From Diaphorobacter limosus (GTDB lineage: Bacteria; Pseudomonadota; Gammaproteobacteria; Burkholderiales; Burkholderiaceae_C), in contig NZ_CP136921.1 in assembly GCF_033100095.1 (NCBI RefSeq), positions 3,871,001 to 3,935,000 of the forward strand: a stretch of 64,000 nucleotides of DNA, written 5' to 3'. Positions 9,015 through 16,474 of this stretch are shown in pieces. Each line of letters starts with the position of its first letter. Position 1 is the stretch's first letter. The translations under genes were made by a program, and so were the position numbers. Below the pieces are notes generated by a model that saw only the letters and a program-made list of their open reading frames with translations, had not been told where the DNA came from and searched no databases.

Positions 9015-9434
9015 TCAGCGCTGCGGCGGGCAGCCGCTGGCCGTGCAGGCCACGGTGTACTGGCTTATGAAGGTGCGGAAGTTCTTGCCCAGCCGGCCCA
9101 TCTCGGTGCAGACGTTGCCGCGCGTGTCGAAGGCAAAGCCCTGGTCGCCCTTGGCGTTGAGCAGCTCCACGCGGGCCAGGCCCAGGCTGGCGAACTGCTG
9201 CGGCTCATACCACTCGCGGGCGCAGATGTTGTGGAAGACGAAGGTCTGGTAGACCAGCTCGGTGACCTCGGCCTTGTTCAGCTGCGCGCGCAGCACGCCG
9301 CCGTCGAACTGCGCCGCCGTCACGCCGCCGTGCTGGATGGACTTGTGCAGCAGCGGCGGCACGTTCTTGAATTCGCTATCGGCCAGGGCCAGGGTGGAGG
9401 CGGCGCAGGCCAGCAGTGCAACGATGTATTTCAT
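9015..9434 (-). CDS. Hypothetical secreted protein with four cysteines
   Basis: A 139-residue protein starting MKYIVALLACAASTLALADS, a signal peptide with cleavage probably after A-L-A. The mature part has four cysteines (in NICARE, NVCTEM and VACTASGCPP), enough for two disulfides in the periplasm. I do not recognise the family. The start at 9434 is chosen over the longer frame (9494) because it places the signal peptide at the N-terminus. It is divergent from polA, with about 100 bp between the starts. Confidence 0.65.
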   Translation of the reverse strand: MKYIVALLACAASTLALADSEFKNVPPLLHKSIQHGGVTAAQFDGGVLRAQLNKAEVTELVYQTFVFHNICAREWYEPQQFASLGLARVELLNAKGDQGFAFDTRGNVCTEMGRLGKNFRTFISQYTVACTASGCPPQR

Positions 9435-9537
9435 GGCGGGAGAATGCGTGAATGGCTCGGCGCGGCGCCCCATGGCGCCGCCGTCGAGGCCCATGATTGT
9501 GCAGGTTTTGCCGCGGGCTTATGTGCACAATCTCCCC

Positions 9538-12297
9538 ATGAGTGAATCCAAAACCCTGGTGCTGGTCGATGGTTCCAGCTACCTGTACCGCGCCTTCCAC
9601 GCCATGCCCGACCTGCGCGCCGTGCCGGGCGACCCGGCCAGCAGCCCCACGGGGGCCATACGCGGCATGATCAACATGCTGCAGGCGCTCAAGAAAGAGG
9701 TGCCGGCCGACTACGCGGTCTGCGTGTTCGACGCGAGCGGCCCCACCTTCCGCGACGACATCTACGCCGACTACAAGGCCAACCGCTCCCCCATGCCCGA
9801 CGACCTGCGCGCGCAGATCGCGCCCATCCACGAGGTGGTGCGCCTCTTGGGCTGGCCGGTGCTGGCGATTGCCGGGGTGGAGGCCGACGACGTCATCGGC
9901 ACGCTGGCCAAGACGGCCGCGGCCCAGGGCTTGCGCGTGGTGATATCGAGCGGCGACAAGGACCTGAGCCAGCTGGTGGACGAGCGCATCACCATCATCG
10001 ACACCATGAACGGCAAGCGCCGCGACGTGGCCGGGGTGACGGCCGAGTTTGGCGTGCCGCCCGCGCTGATGGTGGACTTCCAGACCCTGGTGGGCGACGC
10101 CGTGGACAACGTGCCGGGCGTGCCCAAGGTCGGCCCCAAGACCGCTGCCAAGTGGCTCATGGAATACGGCTCGCTGGACGCGCTGGTGGCCAGCGCCGGC
10201 GCCATCAAGGGCGTGGCAGGCGAGAACCTGCGCGGCGCGCTTGACTGGCTGCCCACGGCGCGCAGCCTGGTCACCATCAAGACCGACTGCGAGCTGGCCG
10301 ATCATGTGGCGGGTTTGCCTGCTCTTGATTCGATAGCTGTTGGCGCAGAACAGACGGGCGAACTGGCCGATTTTTATCAAAAATACGGCTTCAAGAGCCT
10401 GGCGCGCGCGCTGGAGCCCCAGGCGCAGCCGGCCAGCGGCGACCTGTTTGCCCAGCCCGACGCCAGCACCGTTGCCGTCCAGGCCCAGCGGCGCGACGTG
10501 GCCTACGACATCATCCTGACCTGGGCGCAGCTCGATGCCTGGCTGGCCCGCATCCAGGCCGCACCGCTGGTGGCCATAGACACCGAAACCACCTCGCTGG
10601 ACGAGCTGCGCGCCGCCATCGTCGGCATCTCCTTCAGCGTGGAGCCGGGGGCCGCCGCCTACATCCCGCTGGCACACGAAGGCCCGGACGCGCCCGCGCA
10701 GCTGCCGCTGGCCGAGGTGCTGGCGCGCCTCAAACCCTGGCTGGAAGACCCGGCGCGCTTGAAGCTGGGCCAGCACATCAAGTACGACCGCCATGTGTTT
10801 GCCAACCACGGCGTTGAGGTACGCGGCTACGCCCACGACACCATGCTGCAAAGCTATGTGCTGGAGGTGCACAAGCCCCACGGCCTGACCAGCCTGGCCG
10901 AGCGCCACACGGGACGCAGCGGCATCAGCTACGAAGACCTGTGCGGCAAGGGCGCCAAGCAGATACCGTTCGCGCAGGTGCCGGTGGACAAGGCGGCGGC
11001 CTATTCCTGCGAGGACTCGGACCAGACCCTGGACGTGCACCGCGTGCTCTGGCCACAGCTTGAGAACGATGAAAAACTGCGCGCCATCTACGAACTGGAG
11101 ATCGCCTGCAGCGAAACGCTGTTCCGCATCGAGAGGAACGGCGTGCTGATAGACGCGCAGCAGCTCGCCAGCCAGAGCCACGCCCTGGGCCAGCGCATCC
11201 TGCAGCTCGAAAAAGAGGCCTACGACATCGCCGGCCAGCCGTTCAACCTAGGCAGCCCGAAGCAACTGGGCGAAATCTTCTTCGACAAGCTGGGCATGCC
11301 CGTCGTCAAGAAGACCGCCACCGGCGCGCGCAGCACCGACGAGGAGGTGCTGGAAAAGCTGGCCGAGGACTACCCCCTGCCGGCCAAGCTGCTGGAGCAC
11401 CGCTCCCTCGCCAAGCTCAAGAGCACCTACACCGACAAGCTCAGTCAACTTGCCGACCCGCGCACCGGCCGCGTGCACACCCACTACGCCCAGGCCGTGG
11501 CCGTCACCGGGCGCCTGTCCAGCAACGACCCGAACCTGCAGAACATCCCCGTGCGCACGGCCGAGGGCCGGCGCATTCGCGAGGCCTTCATCGCCCCGCC
11601 GGGCCGCGTCATCGCCAGCTGCGACTACAGCCAGATCGAGCTGCGCATCATGGCCCACATCAGCGGCGACGAAGCCCTGCTGCGCGCCTTCCACGACGGC
11701 CTGGACGTGCACCGCGCCACCGCATCGGAAGTGTTCGGCGTGGCCGTCGATCAAGTGTCAAGCGAGCAGCGCCGCTACGCCAAGACCATCAACTTCGGCC
11801 TGATCTACGGCATGAGCAGCTACGGCCTGGCCAAGAGCCTTGGCATAGACAACCAGGCCGCCAAGAACTACATAGACCGCTACTTCCAGCGCTACCCCGG
11901 CGTGTGGCAATACATGCAGGAAACCAAGGCCCAGGCCAAGGCGCGCGGCTATGTCGAGACCGTGTTCGGCCGGCGCCTGGTGCTGCCCGAGATCAACTCC
12001 CCTAACGGCCCGCGTCGCGCCGCGGCCGAGCGCGCCGCCATCAACGCCCCCATGCAGGGCACGGCCGCCGACCTGATCAAGAAGGCCATGGTGGCCGTGC
12101 AGCAGGTGCTGGACGCGCAAAAGCCCGGGGTGCTGATGATCATGCAGGTGCACGACGAACTGGTGTTCGAGCTGCCCGAAGCCGAGGTGGACTGGCTGCG
12201 CCTGGAGGTGCCGCGCCTGATGGCCGGCGTGGCGCAGCTGAAAGTGCCGCTGCTGGCCGAGGTGGGCGTGGGGCCGAATTGGGAGCAGGCGCATTGA
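9538..12297 (+). CDS. polA: DNA polymerase I
   Basis: Repair and Okazaki-fragment polymerase with 5' nuclease, proofreading exonuclease and polymerase domains (919 residues). The 5' nuclease domain is at about 1-260 (MSESKTLVLVDGSSYLYRAFH; GVEADDVIGTLA). The 3'-5' exonuclease at about 330-520 keeps DTETTSLD, NxxYDR-type KYDRHVFANHG and EDSDQTLDVH, so proofreading is likely active. The polymerase domain has GRLSSNDPNLQNIPVR, DYSQIELRIMAHISGDEALL (~695), RRYAKTINFGLIYGMSSYG (~745) and VHDELVFELPE (~871), with all catalytic aspartates. The linker at residues 262-282 is encoded by a copy of the dispersed ~60 bp repeat. The start at 9538 gives the usual N-terminus. Confidence 0.97.
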   Translation: MSESKTLVLVDGSSYLYRAFHAMPDLRAVPGDPASSPTGAIRGMINMLQALKKEVPADYAVCVFDASGPTFRDDIYADYKANRSPMPDDLRAQIAPIHEVVRLLGWPVLAIAGVEADDVIGTLAKTAAAQGLRVVISSGDKDLSQLVDERITIIDTMNGKRRDVAGVTAEFGVPPALMVDFQTLVGDAVDNVPGVPKVGPKTAAKWLMEYGSLDALVASAGAIKGVAGENLRGALDWLPTARSLVTIKTDCELADHVAGLPALDSIAVGAEQTGELADFYQKYGFKSLARALEPQAQPASGDLFAQPDASTVAVQAQRRDVAYDIILTWAQLDAWLARIQAAPLVAIDTETTSLDELRAAIVGISFSVEPGAAAYIPLAHEGPDAPAQLPLAEVLARLKPWLEDPARLKLGQHIKYDRHVFANHGVEVRGYAHDTMLQSYVLEVHKPHGLTSLAERHTGRSGISYEDLCGKGAKQIPFAQVPVDKAAAYSCEDSDQTLDVHRVLWPQLENDEKLRAIYELEIACSETLFRIERNGVLIDAQQLASQSHALGQRILQLEKEAYDIAGQPFNLGSPKQLGEIFFDKLGMPVVKKTATGARSTDEEVLEKLAEDYPLPAKLLEHRSLAKLKSTYTDKLSQLADPRTGRVHTHYAQAVAVTGRLSSNDPNLQNIPVRTAEGRRIREAFIAPPGRVIASCDYSQIELRIMAHISGDEALLRAFHDGLDVHRATASEVFGVAVDQVSSEQRRYAKTINFGLIYGMSSYGLAKSLGIDNQAAKNYIDRYFQRYPGVWQYMQETKAQAKARGYVETVFGRRLVLPEINSPNGPRRAAAERAAINAPMQGTAADLIKKAMVAVQQVLDAQKPGVLMIMQVHDELVFELPEAEVDWLRLEVPRLMAGVAQLKVPLLAEVGVGPNWEQAH
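10321..10384 (+). repeat. Dispersed ~60 bp repeat, copy 3 (inside polA)
   Basis: GCTCTTGATTCGATAGCTGT, then TGGCGC, ACAGACGGGCG, TGGCCGATTTTTATCAAAAA. It aligns closely with the copy in the helicase gene. It is in frame and encodes the linker between the 5' nuclease and the 3'-5' exonuclease domains. Confidence 0.6.
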
Positions 12298-13001
12298 GGC
12301 ATAGCGAAGCGGCGCCGCGGCTCACCCCCGCCGTGCGCATGGGCCTGTCCATCGCCCTGGCCACGGGGCTGTACGGCATCTCGTTTGGCGCCCTGGCCGT
12401 GGCCGCGGGCCTGACCGTGGCCCAGGCCATGGCGCTCAGCCTGCTAATGTTTACCGGCGGCTCGCAGTTCGCCTTCATCGGCGTGATTGCCGGGGGCGGC
12501 GGCGGCGCTGCAGCTCTGAGCGCGGCGACCCTGCTGGGGGTGCGCAATGGCGTCTATGGCATGCAGATGCAGCAGCTGTTTACCCCGCGCGGCTGGCGCC
12601 GTGTGGTGATGGCGCAGATCACCATTGACGAGTCGGCCGCCACGGCCCTGGGCCAGGCCCAGCCCGACGAGCAGCGGCGCGGCTTCTGGACTGCCGGCGT
12701 CGGCGTCTTCGTGCTGTGGAACGCCTTCACGCTGCTGGGCGCGCTGCTGGGCGACGCGCTGGGTGACCCGCGCCGCTTCGGGCTGGACGGCGCGGCCGTG
12801 GCGGCCTTTCTGGGCCTGTTGTGGCCGCGCCTGCAGGGGCGCGAGCCCATCGCGCTGGCGCTGGCCTGCGGCCTGGTGACGGCGCTGGCCATTCCGCAGG
12901 TGCCGCCGGGCCTGCCCATCCTGCTGGCCGCCGCCGTCGGCGCGGCCTGGGGCTGGCTGCGGCCCGCGCCGCCTGCGGCCGGGGAGGACCGCGCGCCATG
13001 A
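12294..13001 (+). CDS. azlC: AzlC-family branched-chain amino acid exporter, large subunit
   Basis: Large membrane subunit of an AzlCD-type exporter for branched-chain amino acids or similar compounds. About 235 residues with several hydrophobic helices and the family signatures GLYGISFGALAVAAGL, MFTGGSQFAFIGV and GVRNGVYGM. The best start is a TTG at 12294 that overlaps the polA stop (TTGA); a TTG at 12279 is also in frame. Translational coupling to polA is likely. Its stop overlaps the start of azlD by 4 bp (ATGA), so both subunits are made together. Confidence 0.8.
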   Translation: MRHSEAAPRLTPAVRMGLSIALATGLYGISFGALAVAAGLTVAQAMALSLLMFTGGSQFAFIGVIAGGGGGAAALSAATLLGVRNGVYGMQMQQLFTPRGWRRVVMAQITIDESAATALGQAQPDEQRRGFWTAGVGVFVLWNAFTLLGALLGDALGDPRRFGLDGAAVAAFLGLLWPRLQGREPIALALACGLVTALAIPQVPPGLPILLAAAVGAAWGWLRPAPPAAGEDRAP

Positions 13002-13300
13002 GCCTGTGGAGCGCCATCCTGCTGGCCTGCGCCTGCGCGTTCGCCACCAAGCTCGCCGGTTACGCCATTCCCGCCCGCTGGTTGCACAGCCCGCGCATGC
13101 TGCGCGTGGCCGGGGCCCTTACCGTGGCGCTGCTGGCATCGCTGACGGTGATGAACACGTTTGCCAGCGGGGCGGCGCTGGTGCTGGACGCCCGCCTGGC
13201 AGCCCTGGCCGTGGCCGCGCTGGCGCTGTGGCTGCGCGCGCCGTTCCTGCTCGTCGTGCTCCTGGGGGCGGGGGCGGCAGGGGTGGTGCGGTGGGTGTGA
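12998..13300 (+). CDS. azlD: AzlD-family exporter small subunit
   Basis: A 100-residue, four-helix membrane protein of the AzlD family, the small partner of AzlC. It begins MSLWSAILLACACAFATKLA and contains the typical VAGALTVALLASLTVMNTF segment. It overlaps azlC by an ATGA and is the last gene before the mobile-element region. Confidence 0.8.
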   Translation: MSLWSAILLACACAFATKLAGYAIPARWLHSPRMLRVAGALTVALLASLTVMNTFASGAALVLDARLAALAVAALALWLRAPFLLVVLLGAGAAGVVRWV

Positions 13301-13365
13301 GGGGGCTGCATTCGGCCAGGCGCGGTCTTCGCTCAAGCAGCAAGGCGGCCGCTCAACGCCTGCCC

Positions 13366-14533
13366 TAGTGTAGTGTTCGATTCTTGATTGAACTTAAAAA
13401 GTCGGCTGGTATCCCATGCTCAACTGGAGCTTGAAAGGGAGCCAATCCATGCGAGTTGCGCCAAAGATCGAATTGACGGATGAAGAGCGTGCGGCGTTGA
13501 CGAAGCTTTGGCGCTCGGGCCTGACGAGCGTACGTCTGGCGCAGCGCGCACGCATCATCTTGCTGGCAGACCAGGGCCTGAACAACAAGGATATTGCCGC
13601 GCAACTGGGCATCGGTCGCATGCAGCCGGCGCGCTGGCGCGAGCGCTACCTGCAAGGCGGCATCAAGGCTATCGAGCGCGACTTGCCACGCGGCGCGCCG
13701 CCGGTAAAGGTGGACGTGGCCCAGCTGGTGCAGTTGACAACCCAGAGCAGCCCCGAAGCGATCACGCACTGGAGCACACGCAAGATGGGCACGCTGCTGG
13801 GCGTCAGCGCCAGCACCGTGATGCGCCATTGGCATGCGCACGGGCTCAAGCCGCATCTGGTGCACAGCTTCAAGGTCTCGCGTGACCCCCAGTTTGCCCA
13901 GAAGCTCGAAGACATCGTGGGCTTGTACATGTCCCCGCCTGAGCATGCCCTGGTGCTGTGCTGCGACGAGAAGAGCCAGGTGCAGGCGCTCGATCGCACG
14001 CAGCCGGGACTGCCCCTGAAGAAGGGGCGTGCGCAGACGATGACGCACGACTACAAGCGCCACGGCACGACCACATTGTTTGCGGCGCTCAACGTGCTCG
14101 ATGGCCAAGTCATCAGCCAATGCCAGCAGCGCCACACCCATGTGCAGTGGTTGAAGTTCCTCAAGCAGATCGACCGCGAGACACCCAAGGACAAAACGCT
14201 GCACCTGATCGCCGACAACTACGCCACGCACAAGCACCCGGTGGTGCAGGACTGGCTGGCCAAGCACCCGCGCTTTCACATGCACTTCACGCCGACCTCG
14301 GCGTCGTGGCTGAACATGGTCGAGCGTTTCTTTCGTGACCTGACCACAGAACGGCTGCGCCGCGGCGTATTCACCAGCGTGCCGCAGCTGGTGGCCGCCA
14401 TTGATGAATACGTGGCACATCACAATACCAACCCCAAACCGTTCATCTGGACCAAGAGCGCCCGCGACATCCTGCAGAAGGTCATTCGGGCCAATAGCCG
14501 ATTAAGCTCCAAACAGAATGGAACACTACACTA
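13366..14533 (+). mobile_element. IS630-family insertion sequence
   Basis: Complete element. The inverted repeats are GTGTAGTGTTCGATTCT (13368-13384) and its near-exact complement AGAATGGAACACTACAC (14515-14531), with one mismatch. A TA dinucleotide flanks each end (13366-13367 and 14532-14533), the target duplication expected for IS630/Tc1-like elements. One intact transposase gene fills the element. The insertion is in the TAG stop codon of higA. Confidence 0.9.
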
Positions 14534-14534
14534 G
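13449..14534 (+). CDS. IS630-family transposase
   Basis: A 361-residue DDE transposase. The start at 13449 (MRVAPKIELTDEER) has GGGAG upstream. An N-terminal helix-turn-helix region (NNKDIAAQLGIGRMQPARW) is followed by the catalytic domain with DEKSQ, IADNYATHKH and WLNMVERFF giving D-D-E. The frame is intact, so the element may be active. The stop codon TAG is not part of the element: the TA is the target duplication and the G is flanking DNA. Confidence 0.92.
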   Translation: MRVAPKIELTDEERAALTKLWRSGLTSVRLAQRARIILLADQGLNNKDIAAQLGIGRMQPARWRERYLQGGIKAIERDLPRGAPPVKVDVAQLVQLTTQSSPEAITHWSTRKMGTLLGVSASTVMRHWHAHGLKPHLVHSFKVSRDPQFAQKLEDIVGLYMSPPEHALVLCCDEKSQVQALDRTQPGLPLKKGRAQTMTHDYKRHGTTTLFAALNVLDGQVISQCQQRHTHVQWLKFLKQIDRETPKDKTLHLIADNYATHKHPVVQDWLAKHPRFHMHFTPTSASWLNMVERFFRDLTTERLRRGVFTSVPQLVAAIDEYVAHHNTNPKPFIWTKSARDILQKVIRANSRLSSKQNGTLH

Positions 14535-14824
14535 AGTGCGGCTAGGCGCAGTTTGCTGACACCTTGCAAATCCACGTGTTGGCGAGCGACCCAAAGGTCA
14601 TACATGTCCTGCATGGCAAGCCAACTTTCAGCAGAACGGCCAATGGCCTTGGAAAGGCGTAGCGCCATTTCCGGCGTCACGCGACTGGAACCGTTGAGAA
14701 CCCGGCTGAGCGTGGAAGCAGAAACGCCGAGCTTCTCGGCAAGCTCTCGCCCACTAATATTGTTGGGCTCAAGATAGACGCCAGATATGAACTCACCAGG
14801 GTGAGGAGGATTGTGCATGCTCAT
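14531..14824 (-). CDS. higA: HigA-type antitoxin
   Basis: A 97-residue antitoxin with the XRE-type helix-turn-helix of the HigA/VapI family (HPGEFISGVYLEPNNISGRE; ELAEKLGVSASTLSRVLNG). It should bind and neutralise HigB and repress the operon. It follows higB with a 1-bp overlap (TAATG), the toxin-first order typical of higBA. The IS630 element is inserted in its stop codon: the TAG now uses the element's terminal G, but the pre-insertion sequence (CTC TAG GGC) also reads TAG, so the protein is unchanged. Confidence 0.88.
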   Translation of the reverse strand: MSMHNPPHPGEFISGVYLEPNNISGRELAEKLGVSASTLSRVLNGSSRVTPEMALRLSKAIGRSAESWLAMQDMYDLWVARQHVDLQGVSKLRLAAL

Positions 14825-15102
14825 TAGTGATAATCCTCATAGTCCAGCACGTAAGCGTTTCCGTCTTGGAACTCGAATGTCACACGCCAGTTGCCATTGA
14901 CAGTGATTGACCAGCGGCCTTTCATCTCGCCCTTCAAAGGGTGAAGGCGGAACCCGGGAATATCCATGTCCTCAATGACTCTGGCCGTGTCCAAAGCGGC
15001 CATTTGCAGCCGCAGCCGTTTGGCGTGCACCGCCTGAACGCCAGAGGTATTGCCGCTCTCAAAGAACCGACGCAGCCCTTTATGCCGGAACGACTTGATC
15101 AT
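14824..15102 (-). CDS. higB: HigB-type toxin (RelE superfamily)
   Basis: A 92-residue mRNA interferase-like toxin of the HigB/RelE superfamily, starting MIKSFRHKGLRRFFESGNTSG with the family core RLQMAALDTARVIEDMDIPG, FRLHPLKGEMKGRWSI and WRVTFEFQDGNAYVLDYEDYH. HigB cleaves mRNA on the ribosome when HigA is lost. The gene is full length and precedes higA. An operator-like palindrome lies just upstream. Confidence 0.9.
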   Translation of the reverse strand: MIKSFRHKGLRRFFESGNTSGVQAVHAKRLRLQMAALDTARVIEDMDIPGFRLHPLKGEMKGRWSITVNGNWRVTFEFQDGNAYVLDYEDYH

Positions 15103-15118
15103 TGTGAGACTGTATCAT

Positions 15119-15135
15119 GTTGCGCACTACGCAAC
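15119..15135. promoter_or_regulatory. higBA operator palindrome
   Basis: GTTGCGCACTACGCAAC: a perfect 6-bp inverted repeat (GTTGCG / CGCAAC) with a 5-bp spacer, 17 bp before the higB start. It is placed as expected for autorepression by HigA; the -10 region on the minus strand (GATACAGT) lies just downstream of it. Confidence 0.6.
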
Positions 15136-15156
15136 AAGCAGTCCAACGAATGAAAG

Positions 15157-15267
15157 GGACTTCCCCGTCCCAAGCGCAGCGCGTATTTGCGCAGAACGGC
15201 ATCAAAGTGCCACGATGGGAAGTGCAATCTCTCATCAACACGCTTGTTTCATTGGAAGGGGAAGTCC
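15157..15267 (+). promoter_or_regulatory. Foldback structure over the IS110 transposase ribosome binding site
   Basis: GGACTTCCCCGTCCCA (15157-15172) pairs with TTGGAAGGGGAAGTCC (15252-15267), 14 of 16 positions, including a perfect 10-bp block. The right arm contains the Shine-Dalgarno AAGGGGAA and ends directly before the ATG at 15268. In an incoming transcript it would hide the ribosome binding site, as in foldback control of other IS elements. In IS110-group elements the left non-coding end may instead encode the bridge RNA; a smaller stem-loop (GCGCA...TGCGC) lies inside. Confidence 0.5.
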
Positions 15268-16295
15268 ATGACCATCGTAACCGTAGGAATCGACCTGGCA
15301 AAGAACGTCTTTGCCGTACACGGCGTGGATGCGGCAGGCAAGCCAGCCCTCGTGCGCCCGAGCGTAGCGCGCAGCAACCTGCTGGAACTCATCGCCACCT
15401 TGCCCCCGTGCCTGATCGGCATGGAGGCATGCTCCGGCGCCCACCACTGGGCCCGGGAATTCGAGAAGCTCGGCCACACCGTGCGGCTGATGGCCCCCAA
15501 GTTCGTCGCCCCCTACCGCCTCTCGGGCAAACGCGGCAAGAACGACGCGGCCGATGCCGCAGCGATCTGCGAAGCCGTCACCCGCCCCCAGATGCGTTTC
15601 GTGCCCCACAAGAGCATCGAGCAGCAAGGCCAGTCATGGTGCACCGCACCCGCCAGGGATCCGTGGAACAACGCACCGCCACGCTCAACCGCATTCGGGG
15701 TCTGCTCTCGGAGTTGGGGCTGGTGCTGCCCCTCAAAGCCGCCACCGTGCGCCGTGAAGCGCTGGCACGCCTCGAAGAGCTGCCCGGCTGGGCCAACACT
15801 GTCATCGGCGATCTCTTGAGTGAAGTCACCCGGCTTGATGAACGCATCGCCGAGTACGACCGCCACATCGCCCTCATGGCCCGCCACAGCACCCAGGCGC
15901 AGCAGTTGATGCAACTCGGCGGTATTGGCCCGACCACCGCCATGGCACTCATCAGCACCGTGGGCAATGGCCACGACTTCGCCTGCGGGCGCAGCTTCAG
16001 CGCCTGGCTGGGCCTGGTGCCCGGGCAATACAGCTCGGGCGGCAAGCAGAGATTGGGACGCATCACCAAAGCCGGAGACGCCTACCTGCGCAGCCTGCTG
16101 GTGATGGGAGCCAGAGCGGTGCTTGCCGCTGCCATGAATACCCGCACGCCCAAGCAAGACCCCATCAGCCGCTGGGCCCGCAGCCTGGCCGAGCGCCGGG
16201 GCTACTGGCGCGCCGTGGTGGCCATTGCCGCCAAGAACGCCCGCATGTGCTGGGCCGTGCTGCAGCGCGGGGAGGCCTTCAAGATGCCCGCGTGA
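15268..16295 (+). pseudogene. IS110/IS1111-type transposase, frameshifted
   Basis: A DEDD transposase/recombinase of the IS110 family, closest in style to the IS1111 group. The first part (from the ATG at 15268) reads VGIDLAKNVFAVHGVD, LPPCLIGMEACSGAHHWARE and GKRGKNDAADAAAICEAV, supplying D, E and DxxD. Near 15630-15645 the frame breaks: the second part (VHRTRQGSVEQRTATLNRIR, then GGIGPTTAMALISTVGNG, the C-terminal transposase_20 domain) is in the -1 frame. The pattern fits loss of one base at codon ~124. No slippery heptamer is seen there, so a disabling mutation is more likely than programmed frameshifting. The C-terminal half runs to a normal stop at 16295. Confidence 0.8.
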
Positions 16296-16432
16296 GCTGG
16301 GCCGGCTACGCAACAGACACCAGAACAAGCTGACAGATCAGAAATCCGCCGCGTGAAGGCAGTCGTTGATGTGCAAAAGGCAAGGACCTGCGCCGGGGAA
16401 TGCTCGGTTAAGGATGCCCTGAACAACCCATC
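16296..16432 (+). other. Non-coding right flank of the IS110-type element
   Basis: No gene here. In IS1111-group elements the non-coding stretch after the transposase encodes the target-choosing bridge/seek RNA, so this is where such an RNA would lie. I cannot fix the right end of the element by eye: no terminal inverted repeat or target duplication is evident. Confidence 0.3.
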
Positions 16433-16462
16433 CCCAGGCGTGCTACGCCTGGGCTATTTTTC
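16433..16462 (+). terminator. Rho-independent terminator
   Basis: Stem CCCAGGCG / CGCCTGGG with loop TGCTA, followed by CTATTTTTC. A classic intrinsic terminator on the + strand, between the IS110-type and IS5-type elements. Confidence 0.8.
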
Positions 16463-16474
16463 AGATGGTGCAAA

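Noticed and set aside
15117..15267. A small gene starting at 15117 upstream of the IS110-type transposase
   Set aside because: Same frame as the second half of the transposase by chance; peptide unlike any family, overlaps the higBA operator and the IS left end.
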